The notes under the pieces: generated by a model
Seen by the model: the letters and a program-made list of their open reading frames with translations, nothing else
What the model was told of the DNA's origin: nothing
Databases searched by the model: none
Translations under genes and position numbers: made by a program
Source of the DNA: CAYPTY01 sp964413935
GTDB taxonomy: Bacteria > Bacteroidota > Rhodothermia > Balneolales > Balneolaceae
Direction: 5' to 3'
Assembly (NCBI GenBank): GCA_964413935.1
Contig: CAYPTY010000008.1
Location: 51,512-115,511, forward strand
DNA length: 64,000 nucleotides
Shown: positions 8,372 to 17,210 of the stretch, in pieces
Layout of the letters: every line of letters starts with the position of its first letter
Position numbering within the stretch: the first letter of the stretch is position 1

Positions 8372-8956
8372 CTAGCGGATCACTATTTCTTCAACCCAGA
8401 TGATCTTATTTGAATTGGTGCCAATCTCATTGAAATTAACGGAGCTGGTCCACGTAAGATTCGGAGATTTCTCAACGCTGACAAGGTGACCCTTGAAGTC
8501 AACAATGTGACCATTCCGGATCTGAGACAGTGCTTTCTTCACATCCTCATTGGCCGGAATAATGTGAAATAAATCAGTCTGATTATAAACCTGATTTACA
8601 CTGAGGGGGTGATTGCTGAATTCAAGATGCACATCCCGTGCATCCAGATTGATGAACATATGATTAAGGTTTCTCTCGTCCGACATATCATCCCAGCCAA
8701 CGAAGAAATCGTATGGCATCAGATCATGCAATTCATCCAGGTAGTAGCGTCTCTTTTTGAGAATACGAACTTCACCTTTGATGGAACGAATCGGATTGAT
8801 CAGGTAATCATTCTGGGTGGTAGCTTTTTGCCATGCCAGACGACTTATGGTGGGTTTTTCAGGTGCAACTATTCCTGGGCCGTGAGAAACATCACGCTGC
8901 GCCCAAATAAAATACGCACCAATAATCAGAACGCCTGCAAGAATGTTTTTTATCAT
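8372..8956 (-). CDS. membrane-anchored or exported protein, unknown function
   Basis: 194 residues. The N-terminal hydrophobic segment (KNILAGVLIIGAYFIWAQ) is a signal anchor; the rest is soluble and presumably periplasmic. It is rich in aromatic and acidic residues (e.g. DFFVGWDDMSDERNLNHMF). I do not recognise a domain. Regular codon use, a clean ATG start and a possible terminator downstream support a real gene. It and the next minus-strand gene (9.1-9.5 kb) are both small exported unknowns but are separated by about 120 bases. Confidence 0.65.
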   Translation of the reverse strand: MIKNILAGVLIIGAYFIWAQRDVSHGPGIVAPEKPTISRLAWQKATTQNDYLINPIRSIKGEVRILKKRRYYLDELHDLMPYDFFVGWDDMSDERNLNHMFINLDARDVHLEFSNHPLSVNQVYNQTDLFHIIPANEDVKKALSQIRNGHIVDFKGHLVSVEKSPNLTWTSSVNFNEIGTNSNKIIWVEEIVIR

Positions 8957-9075
8957 AAGTACTCGGGTTTTTCTCTTTTACTACAGGAGTGTTTGCGATG
9001 CCTAAGTGTTACATCGGCATTTCAATCGAAAAATTTAAGTACTTATTAGTGCGGAAGAGGAGAGCTTAGCTTGGT

Positions 9076-9546
9076 TTATTCCACCTCACTGATGGCAGCA
9101 TATAGAGTTGTCAGATCTTCCTGATCAAATGAATGCAGGGCTGAATTGCCATTTGGTAACATTACCTGCTCAAAAAGTACTGGGCCTGGTTGCAGGTATT
9201 CAAAACGAATTTCACCTTCGGGGTCCAGGGTAATAATGAGGTCTTCAAGTTTGTATTCAATTCGTTCTGAGGCTATTAAGTGAGTGTCGCCCGGAATAAA
9301 GGATCCGTTTGAGTCAGTGAAAGTCTGCAAATCCCTGTGATAATCAACAAGAAGCTGGTTATTCAGACGCTGTAAGGATGCATCTGAGATAATCATGTAT
9401 ATTCTTTTACCATCAAAGCCAAGTATGATTTCACCCGATTTATCCACTATTTCGATGGGGAATTGTTCAGATATTTTTTTATCCGGTTGTATTCCTGAAT
9501 ATCCCCCTATACTCAGGATCAAAAAGATCAGGCTGAATTTTATCAT
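9076..9546 (-). CDS. exported protein of unknown function
   Basis: 156 residues. The N-terminal hydrophobic stretch (KFSLIFLILSIGGYSGI) looks like a signal peptide or anchor. The remainder is acidic with alternating beta-type segments. No family recognised. It is divergent from the DUF2752 gene, with 111 bases between the starts. That gap is AT-rich and probably holds both promoters. Confidence 0.6.
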   Translation of the reverse strand: MIKFSLIFLILSIGGYSGIQPDKKISEQFPIEIVDKSGEIILGFDGKRIYMIISDASLQRLNNQLLVDYHRDLQTFTDSNGSFIPGDTHLIASERIEYKLEDLIITLDPEGEIRFEYLQPGPVLFEQVMLPNGNSALHSFDQEDLTTLYAAISEVE

Positions 9547-9657
9547 GGTCTCAATGTAATGATCCGCGACTTTACTGAACTTCTCCGGTTATGTTTCGTC
9601 TGATGATTTATTATGTTCATTTATTAAGTGACGAGGGATTTGCATATTTAGTTCTGT

Positions 9658-9990
9658 ATGATGCGATTAACAACAAAATATATCGAAATACCAGTGTTCA
9701 TGGTTGGTCTGGTTGCCCTGGCTTTAATGAATCCGCAAACCACGGGTCCTGATTTTTGCTTACTCGAATTTCTTGGATACAGTTATTGTCCGGGCGAGGG
9801 TTTGGGACATTCCATTGCCTATCTATTCAGAGGTCAACTGGATTCAGCAATTGAGGCTAACATTATGGGACCTTTTGCCGTAGGCATGCTTTCCCTAAGA
9901 ATCATCTATCAAATTAAACGACTAATCAAGGATATTTTTCAAAATAGGATTATCCAAAAAGAGGAGGAAACCGATGGCAAAATTAATTGA
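9658..9990 (+). CDS. DUF2752 family membrane protein
   Basis: 110 residues with two to three hydrophobic segments. The family pattern CPGEGLGHS (usually CPGCGLTRS-like), followed by a short LFRGQLDSAIEANI helix and a second membrane segment, is clear; the second Cys of the usual CxxC is Glu here. Function unknown in the family. ATG-ATG start; the first is taken. The 3' end overlaps the TM2-domain gene by 17 bases, so the two are surely co-expressed. Confidence 0.8.
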   Translation: MMRLTTKYIEIPVFMVGLVALALMNPQTTGPDFCLLEFLGYSYCPGEGLGHSIAYLFRGQLDSAIEANIMGPFAVGMLSLRIIYQIKRLIKDIFQNRIIQKEEETDGKIN

Positions 9991-10315
9991 TCATTTGCCG
10001 GAGCTTAGCGGTGAAGAAGCAATGTATGTAAGTAAAATTATTCAGGATATGAGCGACGATCAAGCCAATCGTTTCGCAAGCGCTTATCGAAGCCGAAGAA
10101 AAGACCCTCAAACCATCTTATTGCTGACACTAGTTGTCTTTCTTGGGTTTGGAGGCATTAACCGTTTTGTCCTTGGACAGGTGGGAATGGGCATACTCTA
10201 CATCTTTACCGGCGGTTTGTGCCTGATCGGAAGCATAGTGGATATCATAAACCATAAGGATCTGACTTTTGAGTACAATCGAAAAGTTGCACTCGATATC
10301 CGCAACATGGTTTAA
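9974..10315 (+). CDS. TM2 domain protein
   Basis: 113 residues. An N-terminal helical soluble part (~45 residues) is followed by a TM2 domain: two membrane helices joined by a short turn, with the typical GFGGINRFVLGQ and IVDIINHKDL segments. A strong ribosome site (GAGGAGG at 9961-9967) lies inside the end of the upstream gene, six bases before the ATG, and fixes the start. The stop codon abuts the stop of the convergent DUF5777 gene with no base between. DUF2752 and TM2 genes are often neighbours, which suggests joint function in the membrane (inference). Confidence 0.85.
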   Translation: MAKLIDHLPELSGEEAMYVSKIIQDMSDDQANRFASAYRSRRKDPQTILLLTLVVFLGFGGINRFVLGQVGMGILYIFTGGLCLIGSIVDIINHKDLTFEYNRKVALDIRNMV

Positions 10316-11176
10316 TTAAAATATTCGATTGATGGTGAATCCAATCTGGAACTCGCCATCCAGAAAATTATTTGCAGTACCAGCTAACAATTGCTGCTCA
10401 GTGAACACATCAGCTGAGGTCATGTAAACCTGAAAAACATGACCTCCGGTATCGAATTCAACAGAAAACCCAAAAGGGTCAAAAGTGCCGTCGGTACGTT
10501 TACTGAGCACGGGTACATACTCGGTTGAAACCGATATTAAGTCTGTGAATTTATAATGTCCAACAAGACCTAAACCGAAAAGGGTGTTTTGGACGTCCTG
10601 TCCGGCTTCTTCAACAATCACAGTATTGAAGTGCGCAATCATGGGTGCTGCCTGAACACTAAAGCGTTCTCCAAATTTTCTAGCGACCATAAGGGAGGAG
10701 AGGTAATTCATTCGGTCGAGTAAATCTTCCTCAAAAGTTCGGATTTCTTCAGTGATTACGCCAACGCTTACTTTCACGGCCACATCCACCGGGAAACTGC
10801 CATCTCTTTTTTGTCTGAGGAAACGGTAGGTCGTATTCACATCGATCAAATCCTGTACGTTAGTACGGCCAATCCCAATCATCCAGTTATCGTTTAGACC
10901 ATATCCAAAACCCAATCGGACACCGGCACCCTGATCCAGACCATAAAAGGTTTCAATTCCACCGCTTACAAGCCCGAAATTATGTTTAACATTATAATTG
11001 AGATCACCTTTCTGCAAGGTAGATACGGTTCCGGTACCGATGATGGTTGGGGCAAGAAAAATTTCAGTGACAGGTGCATCTGGAACGGCTCTTTTTCGTT
11101 GCATCTGGGCCCTGAGTTCATCCGACAGGGAAATGAGGATTCCAATGAGGGCTAAAGTGGTAAGAAACGTATTCAT
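10316..11176 (-). CDS. DUF5777 family outer-membrane beta-barrel protein
   Basis: 286 residues with a signal peptide (to about residue 23, LSDELRAQ). It shows repeated beta strands: RLGFGYGLNDNWMIGIGRT and a C-terminal block FDTGGHVFQVYMTS ... FQIGFTINRIF ending in Phe, as expected for a barrel. This is the DUF5777 pattern as I remember it. It is the last gene of a three-gene minus-strand set with the YceI and cytochrome-like genes; the start overlaps the YceI stop by four bases (ATGA). Confidence 0.8.
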   Translation of the reverse strand: MNTFLTTLALIGILISLSDELRAQMQRKRAVPDAPVTEIFLAPTIIGTGTVSTLQKGDLNYNVKHNFGLVSGGIETFYGLDQGAGVRLGFGYGLNDNWMIGIGRTNVQDLIDVNTTYRFLRQKRDGSFPVDVAVKVSVGVITEEIRTFEEDLLDRMNYLSSLMVARKFGERFSVQAAPMIAHFNTVIVEEAGQDVQNTLFGLGLVGHYKFTDLISVSTEYVPVLSKRTDGTFDPFGFSVEFDTGGHVFQVYMTSADVFTEQQLLAGTANNFLDGEFQIGFTINRIF

Positions 11177-11727
11177 TCTTCAGGTTTCAGTATGATATCA
11201 ATTTCTATTTCCTGTTCCTCATCAACTTTCAAAATCAGGAGCTGAGGAGGTTTGATGTCATAATCGTTCAGATTCAGAATCCATTCAGCATGTAACTGCA
11301 GGTTTTCCCCAACCATTTGAAGAATACCATCAACCGTAATCTCCTTTTCGCGACCATGGATTTTAAAAACGCCTTCCACAGTCACTTCCTGCTCGGTTGA
11401 AGAGTCAGCATCAAAGGGTGTTGTCAGTTTTCCAAAAAATTCACCGAAAGGGTATTGCTTGGTGTCTAGGGTCTTAAGCATATCCCGATCTCTTTTTCCA
11501 TTCCCCGTGTCCAGTGTTTCCAAGTCAATGTAAAAATCGACAGTTAGATCTTCGAGATTAATGCGACCTACAAGATTTTCTGAAGTTCCTGAATAGTTGT
11601 GAAGCGGTACTTTTGAATAAAAGACCGCTTTTCCGTCGTCTGCATAAAACACTTGAGCCTGGGTAGAGTTGCTGTGTGCAGCAAAATTGATGAAAAGTGC
11701 GAATAGTAGTGTAGAGATTGCTTTCAT
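11173..11727 (-). CDS. YceI-like exported protein
   Basis: 184 residues with a cleavable signal peptide (ends near AAHSNSTQAQ). The lipocalin-like YceI fold is suggested by strands such as VDFYIDLETLDTGNGKRDRDM, with the conserved D-x-x-M-x-x-T-L-x-T segment, and a VEGVFKIHGREKEI strand. YceI proteins bind isoprenoids or other lipids in the periplasm. It lies two bases after the cytochrome-like gene and overlaps the DUF5777 gene, so it forms an operon with both. Confidence 0.85.
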   Translation of the reverse strand: MKAISTLLFALFINFAAHSNSTQAQVFYADDGKAVFYSKVPLHNYSGTSENLVGRINLEDLTVDFYIDLETLDTGNGKRDRDMLKTLDTKQYPFGEFFGKLTTPFDADSSTEQEVTVEGVFKIHGREKEITVDGILQMVGENLQLHAEWILNLNDYDIKPPQLLILKVDEEQEIEIDIILKPEE

Positions 11728-11729
11728 AA

Positions 11730-12137
11730 TTAATTGTCTAATGCTCCTTCATTAATCCAGGCTCTGATCAAACCAACTTCCTCAGCCGTTAATGCAGATG
11801 CGTTGAGTGGCATTCTTCTGCTGGCAGGAGGGTTTGGGCCAAGTACCAGGGTAAGAGGACTATCATCCGCTTTGCCGGCAACGACAATGGATCTACCAAA
11901 GGCCGAACCACTGCTGTTTATCGTTTCCTGATAATTGCTAAGGTTTACGCCGCTTCTTCGATTATTGATATGGCATCCGCTACCGCCGCAGGATGTGTTG
12001 AATATGGGCTGTATTTGCTCTGCATAAGAAATGGGTTCATCAAAATCCTCATCTGGTATGTTGAACACTTTGTCGTTCTTGCAGGCGCTCATGGAAAGGA
12101 GCAAAATGGACGCTATTAATGTATTGTTTTTTGTCAT
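11730..12137 (-). CDS. exported cytochrome-c-like lipoprotein
   Basis: 135 residues. The N-terminus has a signal sequence ending LLLSMSAC, a plausible lipobox with Cys19. The motif CGGSGCH is a CxxxxCH variant heme-attachment site of the kind seen in large c-type cytochrome domains of Bacteroidota and Planctomycetes. Met residues in RRMPL could be the distal ligand. It is the first gene of the operon with YceI and DUF5777. Heme binding is inferred from the motif; the canonical spacing is CxxCH, so a structural disulfide pair is the alternative. Confidence 0.7.
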   Translation of the reverse strand: MTKNNTLIASILLLSMSACKNDKVFNIPDEDFDEPISYAEQIQPIFNTSCGGSGCHINNRRSGVNLSNYQETINSSGSAFGRSIVVAGKADDSPLTLVLGPNPPASRRMPLNASALTAEEVGLIRAWINEGALDN

Positions 12138-12215
12138 GATGAGAGCCTAACAGAAAAGAGAGAGAAAATCATTCTCCTGAAAAAGAAATCGGATGGCTGA
12201 TTTGTGACAAAAATT

Positions 12216-12244
12216 AACCCGAACCGGTCAAGGTTCGGGTTTTT
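12216..12244 (+). terminator. strong hairpin terminator in divergent leader, upstream of mltG
   Basis: CCCGAACC, loop GGTCAA, GGTTCGGG, then TTTTTCTTT. The 8-bp perfect stem can extend by two A-T pairs. The T-run suits the plus strand; the minus strand also gives TTAATTTTTG, so it may work both ways. No gene ends here: the cytochrome gene starts at 12137 going left and mltG starts at 12287 going right. It therefore lies in a leader. Confidence 0.8.
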
Positions 12245-12286
12245 CTTTAGGGCATTTGGTGCTAAATATAGCATCCAAAAGCTCAT

Positions 12287-13459
12287 TTGCTCTTCGGTGT
12301 GGCACTACGTCCGTTAATTCATATAGTTGCAGACCTTGGAATATTTTGGCTATGTTTATGTTTTATTAGAAATGAACTCATCCGATTGAAACTTCTGAAT
12401 CACATACCATACAGCCGGGTTGAAATACTGGTAGGCTTGCTATGCCTTTTGAGTGTTTTTCTGACTTCCTATCTGAGCAGGCAGCTCAGGATTGCAAATC
12501 ATGACGCCATCAGTAGTGATAAAGCTGTAGAAATCATACTGGTGGATAAAACAGACCTGAATCAGCTCACCGATATTCTGATGGAAAAGCAGGTCATTGA
12601 TTCACCAGCAGATCTGAAGTGGGCTGCTAAGATGCTCGGATGGAAAAAGTTCAGAAGAGGTCGGTATCTGGTTGAGGGAGGATATTCCTACGATGTTTTT
12701 CTGTCCAAACTTTCCCGGGGTATTCAGGATCCGGTAGAGGTAACAATTCTGCCGGGGATAGATCGCTATCGCCTGAGTGAGCAACTGGCTTCGGCTCTTC
12801 ATTTCGATGAAGCCGGAATACAAGCTGTTTTTGATGATAGTCTTTTCCTGGCTGAAAAAATGTTGATTGCAGAACAATTGATGGGTCGAATGTTACCTGA
12901 AACCTACCTTATGTACTGGACTGCATCACCCAAAGATGTTGTCAATCGTATCCTCAAAGAATTTGACAGTAGGGTTATCCGTACCTACGCAAGTCAAATA
13001 CCTGATAGCAAATATTCATTAGATGATATGATTGTTCTGGCTTCCATCATTGAATGGGAGGCCTATAATGATGAGGAAAAACCTCGAATCAGCGGTTTGT
13101 ACTGGAACCGACTGAACAGGCGAATGAAGCTACAGGCAGATCCAACGGTGAATTATGCTATTGGTGAACGCCGGAGACTGCTGTTTGAAGATTATGAAAT
13201 TGATCATCCCTTCAACACCTACAAATACTATGGATTGCCGCCGGCAGCTATCACAAATCCTTCTATAAGCAGTATTGAAGCAGCTTTTAATCCGGAGGAA
13301 CACGATTATCTCTATATGGTTGCGAGTCCGGAAGGCGGGCATGTTTTCACGCGCAGTTTCGAAGCGCATCAGAGAGAAAGTGCGAAGTGGCGCAAATGGC
13401 TGAGGGAGCAGTACCGTATCAAAAAGCAAAGAGAAAAAGAGGAGAAGGTCAGCTCCTGA
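12287..13459 (+). CDS. mltG: endolytic transglycosylase MltG-like
   Basis: Cleaves nascent peptidoglycan strands at the inner membrane. The C-terminal YceG/MltG domain carries the ASIIEWEAY motif with catalytic Glu256 and NTYKYYGLPPAAITNPS. The best-fitting frame begins with TTG at 12287 and gives two N-terminal membrane segments (about 8-27 and 45-62); MltG usually has one. A start at TTG 12386 would give the standard topology, so the first ~33 residues are doubtful. There is no ATG in the relevant stretch. A strong terminator lies 42 bases upstream of the first TTG. The gene converges on the next with five bases between. Confidence 0.9.
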   Translation: MLFGVALRPLIHIVADLGIFWLCLCFIRNELIRLKLLNHIPYSRVEILVGLLCLLSVFLTSYLSRQLRIANHDAISSDKAVEIILVDKTDLNQLTDILMEKQVIDSPADLKWAAKMLGWKKFRRGRYLVEGGYSYDVFLSKLSRGIQDPVEVTILPGIDRYRLSEQLASALHFDEAGIQAVFDDSLFLAEKMLIAEQLMGRMLPETYLMYWTASPKDVVNRILKEFDSRVIRTYASQIPDSKYSLDDMIVLASIIEWEAYNDEEKPRISGLYWNRLNRRMKLQADPTVNYAIGERRRLLFEDYEIDHPFNTYKYYGLPPAAITNPSISSIEAAFNPEEHDYLYMVASPEGGHVFTRSFEAHQRESAKWRKWLREQYRIKKQREKEEKVSS

Positions 13460-13464
13460 TCCGA

Positions 13465-15219
13465 CTACCGGTTTCCCTCTGTTCCGTTGCTTAACGAATC
13501 AGCTAGAATTTCTTCACGGTAATAATCCCGAATTCTCACCACCTGATTCACGTGTTTCCCTCTGAAATCAACATCCAGCGTATAGGTGTTCTTGTTTCTG
13601 TAAAAACGCATGGCGTCTTTCAGGTATTCAGGATTGCCAACCAGCAGCAGGTTATCCAGCACAATAGTTGCCACATCATATCCAATATAGGAAAAGAGGC
13701 TCGGGTCCCGGTTAAACCTTAACCGGTAATCAGTTTCAAATGTTTGCGTTTTAAGACTGTCTTGACCCAGATCGAAGGAAAGGGTAAAGGATAAATCCGT
13801 ATTGGTCATACCGCGTGCATCCAGATCTACATTCTCCCATTCTTCTGACCCCAATATATTGACCTCCGAACGCATTGCTTCCAGATCGGTTAGGAGGGAC
13901 TCAACCAGTGTCTGTGCGGCAATACCGGTAAATGGAGCATAAACGGCATCTACGGGCACATATCTAAGTGAGTCGATAAGCAGGGTGTCTGGTGTAAAAA
14001 CCTGGGTATATTCGCGAATATCGTAACCTAGGTCCTCCAGATTATGTACATCATAATAGGCTACATGCGCTCCCAGTTGAAGGGCACGGTATCGAAAAGC
14101 AGCTGCTGAGGCAGCGCCAAGACCATTTGATTCTGCAAGCACAGCAAGTGAATCATAACCCAGGCGGTTAACGGCATATTCAGCCATACGTTCACCCTGC
14201 ACCTCAAAATTGGGATTAAACTGATAGGTATAGTTGCTGAATAGTGCTACAGAATCAGCGTTTGCAAGCGGAGCCAGTATTGGAATTTCGTATCGTTCTG
14301 CCTGTAGTGAATAGGCCTTAAGTACTTCAGAGAAGAGGGGGCCAATGATTATGTCTGAACGGTGTTTCCAGGCGAAGTCAGATACCTTCTGTTCTGCGAG
14401 CTGTGGTTGTGATTCGGTGTCCAGGTAATCGATAAAAACCTTCAGATCAGACTGATTGGTGTTAAATTCTTCAACCGCCAGCATGATCCCAAAGTAAATT
14501 TCTCTGGATACTTCAAATGGTGCGCCGGTATCGGTGTAGGATGGCAGAGCAACTCCGATATTATACATCATCCCATCCGGTGCTTTAGGATAGGTATATG
14601 CATTCAGGTAATCCTGGTAGGTAGAATCTGAAAGTTGGGATTCGAGCTCGCCAAGTGGAAAGCGATAGGGATCGGGTTCATTTTCCGTAAAATAATCCAA
14701 TAGTTGCTGAACTTTCCCCACATTGTATTTCCCGACAGCCGATCGGATTACATCAAAGCGAACCTGGGCATATTCCGCCATCTGATAGGTTTCCAGTCGT
14801 TGTTTTTCACTCAAGAAATCCAATATCTGATCGTAGAGTCTTACTCCGGAAAAGTAGATGGCACTTTGTCGCCGGCTGCTCTTCAGTTCGTAGAGTAAAT
14901 CCAGTGAACGTGCAAAGTTGTTCAGCTCAAAATGGCACAAGGCCAGCGTAAGCTGAATGTCCTGTGAGACCTCGGATTCAAAATTATCCGTGATTTCAAG
15001 CTCTTTTAAATAACCGAGGGCTTTGTGTACCTTTGAAAGGTTATAATAACTTTTTGCGGCAAACAGCTGACCTCTGGGTTCATCCAATTGCTCAAATACC
15101 CGGGCAGCTCGGGTATAATCACCGGCATTATAGAGAGACATCCCGCTCTCAAATATCTGGGCGGCAGCAGGCATTGCACTAAACAGGAACAGGCTGAGCA
15201 GAAACAGTTTTTTCATCAT
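13465..15219 (-). CDS. periplasmic-binding-fold protein with N-terminal TPR-like helices
   Basis: 584 residues with a signal peptide (to about AAA20). Residues ~25-180 form helical TPR-like repeats (YNAGDYTRAARVFEQL, ALCHFELNNFARSLDLL). Residues ~190-570 are a type I periplasmic-binding fold of the branched-chain amino acid receptor kind (NIGVALPSY..., DIIIGPLFS, GYDVATIVLDNLL). The TPR plus periplasmic-binding layout recalls LpoA/LppC activators of penicillin-binding proteins, although no lipobox Cys is seen here. No ABC transporter genes adjoin it, which favours a regulatory or scaffold role over import (inference). Confidence 0.75.
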   Translation of the reverse strand: MMKKLFLLSLFLFSAMPAAAQIFESGMSLYNAGDYTRAARVFEQLDEPRGQLFAAKSYYNLSKVHKALGYLKELEITDNFESEVSQDIQLTLALCHFELNNFARSLDLLYELKSSRRQSAIYFSGVRLYDQILDFLSEKQRLETYQMAEYAQVRFDVIRSAVGKYNVGKVQQLLDYFTENEPDPYRFPLGELESQLSDSTYQDYLNAYTYPKAPDGMMYNIGVALPSYTDTGAPFEVSREIYFGIMLAVEEFNTNQSDLKVFIDYLDTESQPQLAEQKVSDFAWKHRSDIIIGPLFSEVLKAYSLQAERYEIPILAPLANADSVALFSNYTYQFNPNFEVQGERMAEYAVNRLGYDSLAVLAESNGLGAASAAAFRYRALQLGAHVAYYDVHNLEDLGYDIREYTQVFTPDTLLIDSLRYVPVDAVYAPFTGIAAQTLVESLLTDLEAMRSEVNILGSEEWENVDLDARGMTNTDLSFTLSFDLGQDSLKTQTFETDYRLRFNRDPSLFSYIGYDVATIVLDNLLLVGNPEYLKDAMRFYRNKNTYTLDVDFRGKHVNQVVRIRDYYREEILADSLSNGTEGNR

Positions 15220-15275
15220 GCTGTTTTTAAAATATTAACCCTGAAAATGTAATTATGTTCTGATGAATATTCTGC

Positions 15276-16826
15276 TTATTCCCACTCAATGGTGGCCGGG
15301 GGTTTTGAACTTACATCATAAACCACACGGTTAATCCCTCTAACCTCATTGATGATTCGATTGGAAAGCAGGGAAAGAAAATCGTAGGGCAGATGTGCCC
15401 AGTCGGCGGTCATTCCATCAATACTGGTGACCGCCCGTAGAGCTACAGTGAACTCATATGAGCGCTCATCACCCATCACGCCCACACTTTGAACCGGCAG
15501 CAGTACCACTAGGGCCTGCCATACTTCATCATAAAGGCCTTTGTTTTTCAGCTCCTCGATGAATATTGCATCGGCCTCTCTCAGTAAATCCAGTTTTTGG
15601 CGATCTACATCAGAAATAACCCGAATGGCCAATCCAGGACCTGGGAATGGGTGGCGTTTTATAAAATGCTCCGGGATTCCCAATTCACGTCCTACAGCCC
15701 GAACTTCGTCCTTAAACAGTTCACGTACCGGTTCAATGAGTTCGAGATTCATTTTCTCGGGCAGTCCGCCGACATTATGATGAGATTTAATTGTGGCGGA
15801 TGGTCCTTTGAATGAAACGGATTCAATCACATCAGGATAAAGCGTACCCTGAGCCAAAAATTTATACTCGTTAAGTTCTGTGACTTCCTTATCAAATACG
15901 TCAATAAAGGTGCGACCAATGATTTTTCGCTTTTCTTCCGGGTCAAAAACATCTTTTAAACGGTCGAGAAAAAGGAAGGAGGCATCCACACCTTTAACCG
16001 GAAGGTGAAGATCCCGGGTGTAAAGCTCCATAACCTGCTCAAATTCATTTTTTCTGAGCAAGCCATTATCTACAAAAACACATTGAAGCTGCTCACCAAT
16101 GGCTTTATGGAGCAGTGTGGCAACAACTGTTGAATCGACCCCTCCTGAAAGGGCACAGAGTACTTTCTCAGTACCGACAACATTGCGAATATACTCGATC
16201 TGCGTCTCGATAAAGGAGGCCGAAGTCCATGTTCCGTGTAACCCACAGATTTCATGGGTGAAATTTTTCAGTATTTCACTTCCATGGGTGGTATGTACTA
16301 CCTCCGGATGAAACTGAACCCCAAAAACGGGTCTTTTCTTATGTTTAACCGCAGCAACACGGGCGTTACTGGTGTGCGCAATAATTTCAAAATTATCGGA
16401 TAGTTCATGGATATGATCGCCGTGGCTCATCCAGACATCACAGGAGTCCGGGATATTGGAAAGCAGATTGGTGTCATCATCAATCAGCAGCTTTGCTCTC
16501 CCGAATTCCCTTTTTTCAGCTTTATCCACACTGCCCGGAATATCAAAATGAGCTAGCAGTTGCAGTCCATAGCAGATTCCAAGAATGGGAATATCCCACT
16601 CAAGGATTTCAGTATTCAGCTCTGGAGCACCTTCATCGTTTACACTTTTAGGACCACCGGAAAGAATGATGCCTGATGGTGGATACTCCCTGAATTTGTC
16701 AAGGTTTTCATTGAAAGGGTGGATTTCGCAGTACACATTATGTTCCCTGAGCCTGCGGGCAATGAGTTTGGTGTACTGTGATCCGAAGTCAAGAATGAGG
16801 ATCCATTCTTTAGGGGCGTGTTCCAT
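15276..16826 (-). CDS. guaA: GMP synthase (glutamine-hydrolysing)
   Basis: Converts XMP to GMP using glutamine. The 516 residues hold an N-terminal class I amidotransferase (GICYGLQ with Cys85; GVQFHPEV with the catalytic His), an ATP pyrophosphatase domain with the P-loop SGGVDST, and a C-terminal dimerisation domain ending PPATIEWE. All are complete. It starts three bases after gcvH, so it is read in the same transcript. It is purine metabolism and otherwise unrelated to its acc and gcvH neighbours. Confidence 0.98.
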   Translation of the reverse strand: MEHAPKEWILILDFGSQYTKLIARRLREHNVYCEIHPFNENLDKFREYPPSGIILSGGPKSVNDEGAPELNTEILEWDIPILGICYGLQLLAHFDIPGSVDKAEKREFGRAKLLIDDDTNLLSNIPDSCDVWMSHGDHIHELSDNFEIIAHTSNARVAAVKHKKRPVFGVQFHPEVVHTTHGSEILKNFTHEICGLHGTWTSASFIETQIEYIRNVVGTEKVLCALSGGVDSTVVATLLHKAIGEQLQCVFVDNGLLRKNEFEQVMELYTRDLHLPVKGVDASFLFLDRLKDVFDPEEKRKIIGRTFIDVFDKEVTELNEYKFLAQGTLYPDVIESVSFKGPSATIKSHHNVGGLPEKMNLELIEPVRELFKDEVRAVGRELGIPEHFIKRHPFPGPGLAIRVISDVDRQKLDLLREADAIFIEELKNKGLYDEVWQALVVLLPVQSVGVMGDERSYEFTVALRAVTSIDGMTADWAHLPYDFLSLLSNRIINEVRGINRVVYDVSSKPPATIEWE

Positions 16827-16829
16827 AAA

Positions 16830-17210
16830 TCAGGCAATAATCTCCTGGTATTCCTCGGCCGACATCAGTTCATCCAACTGGTCAGGATCAGCCAGTTTGA
16901 TGCGGACCATCCAGCCGCCCCCGTAGGGATCTGTGTTCACAATCTCTGGTTCATCTTCCAGCTCAGCATTGATTTCAACAACCTCACCATCTACCGGGGC
17001 GTAAAGTTCTGAAACGGTTTTTACGGCTTCCACGGTGCCAAAAGCGTCGTCTTTTGAAAACTCAAAGCCTTCATCCTCCAGCTCCACAAAAACGATGTCT
17101 CCAAGCTCTGACTGGGCAAAATCGGTGATGCCCACCGTTGCTGTGCCGTCCCCGTTATCTTTTATCCATTCGTGCTCGCGGGTGTATTTTAATTCAGAAG
17201 GAAAATTCAT
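16830..17210 (-). CDS. gcvH: glycine cleavage system H protein
   Basis: Lipoyl carrier of the glycine cleavage complex, 126 residues. The lipoylation lysine is Lys64 in ETVEAVKTVSELYAP. Its ATG overlaps the accC stop (ATGA), so it is translationally coupled to biotin carboxylase. No gcvT, gcvP, lipA or lipB lies in the window, so the rest of the complex is elsewhere; an extra lipoyl-carrier role is possible but not shown. Confidence 0.96.
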   Translation of the reverse strand: MNFPSELKYTREHEWIKDNGDGTATVGITDFAQSELGDIVFVELEDEGFEFSKDDAFGTVEAVKTVSELYAPVDGEVVEINAELEDEPEIVNTDPYGGGWMVRIKLADPDQLDELMSAEEYQEIIA

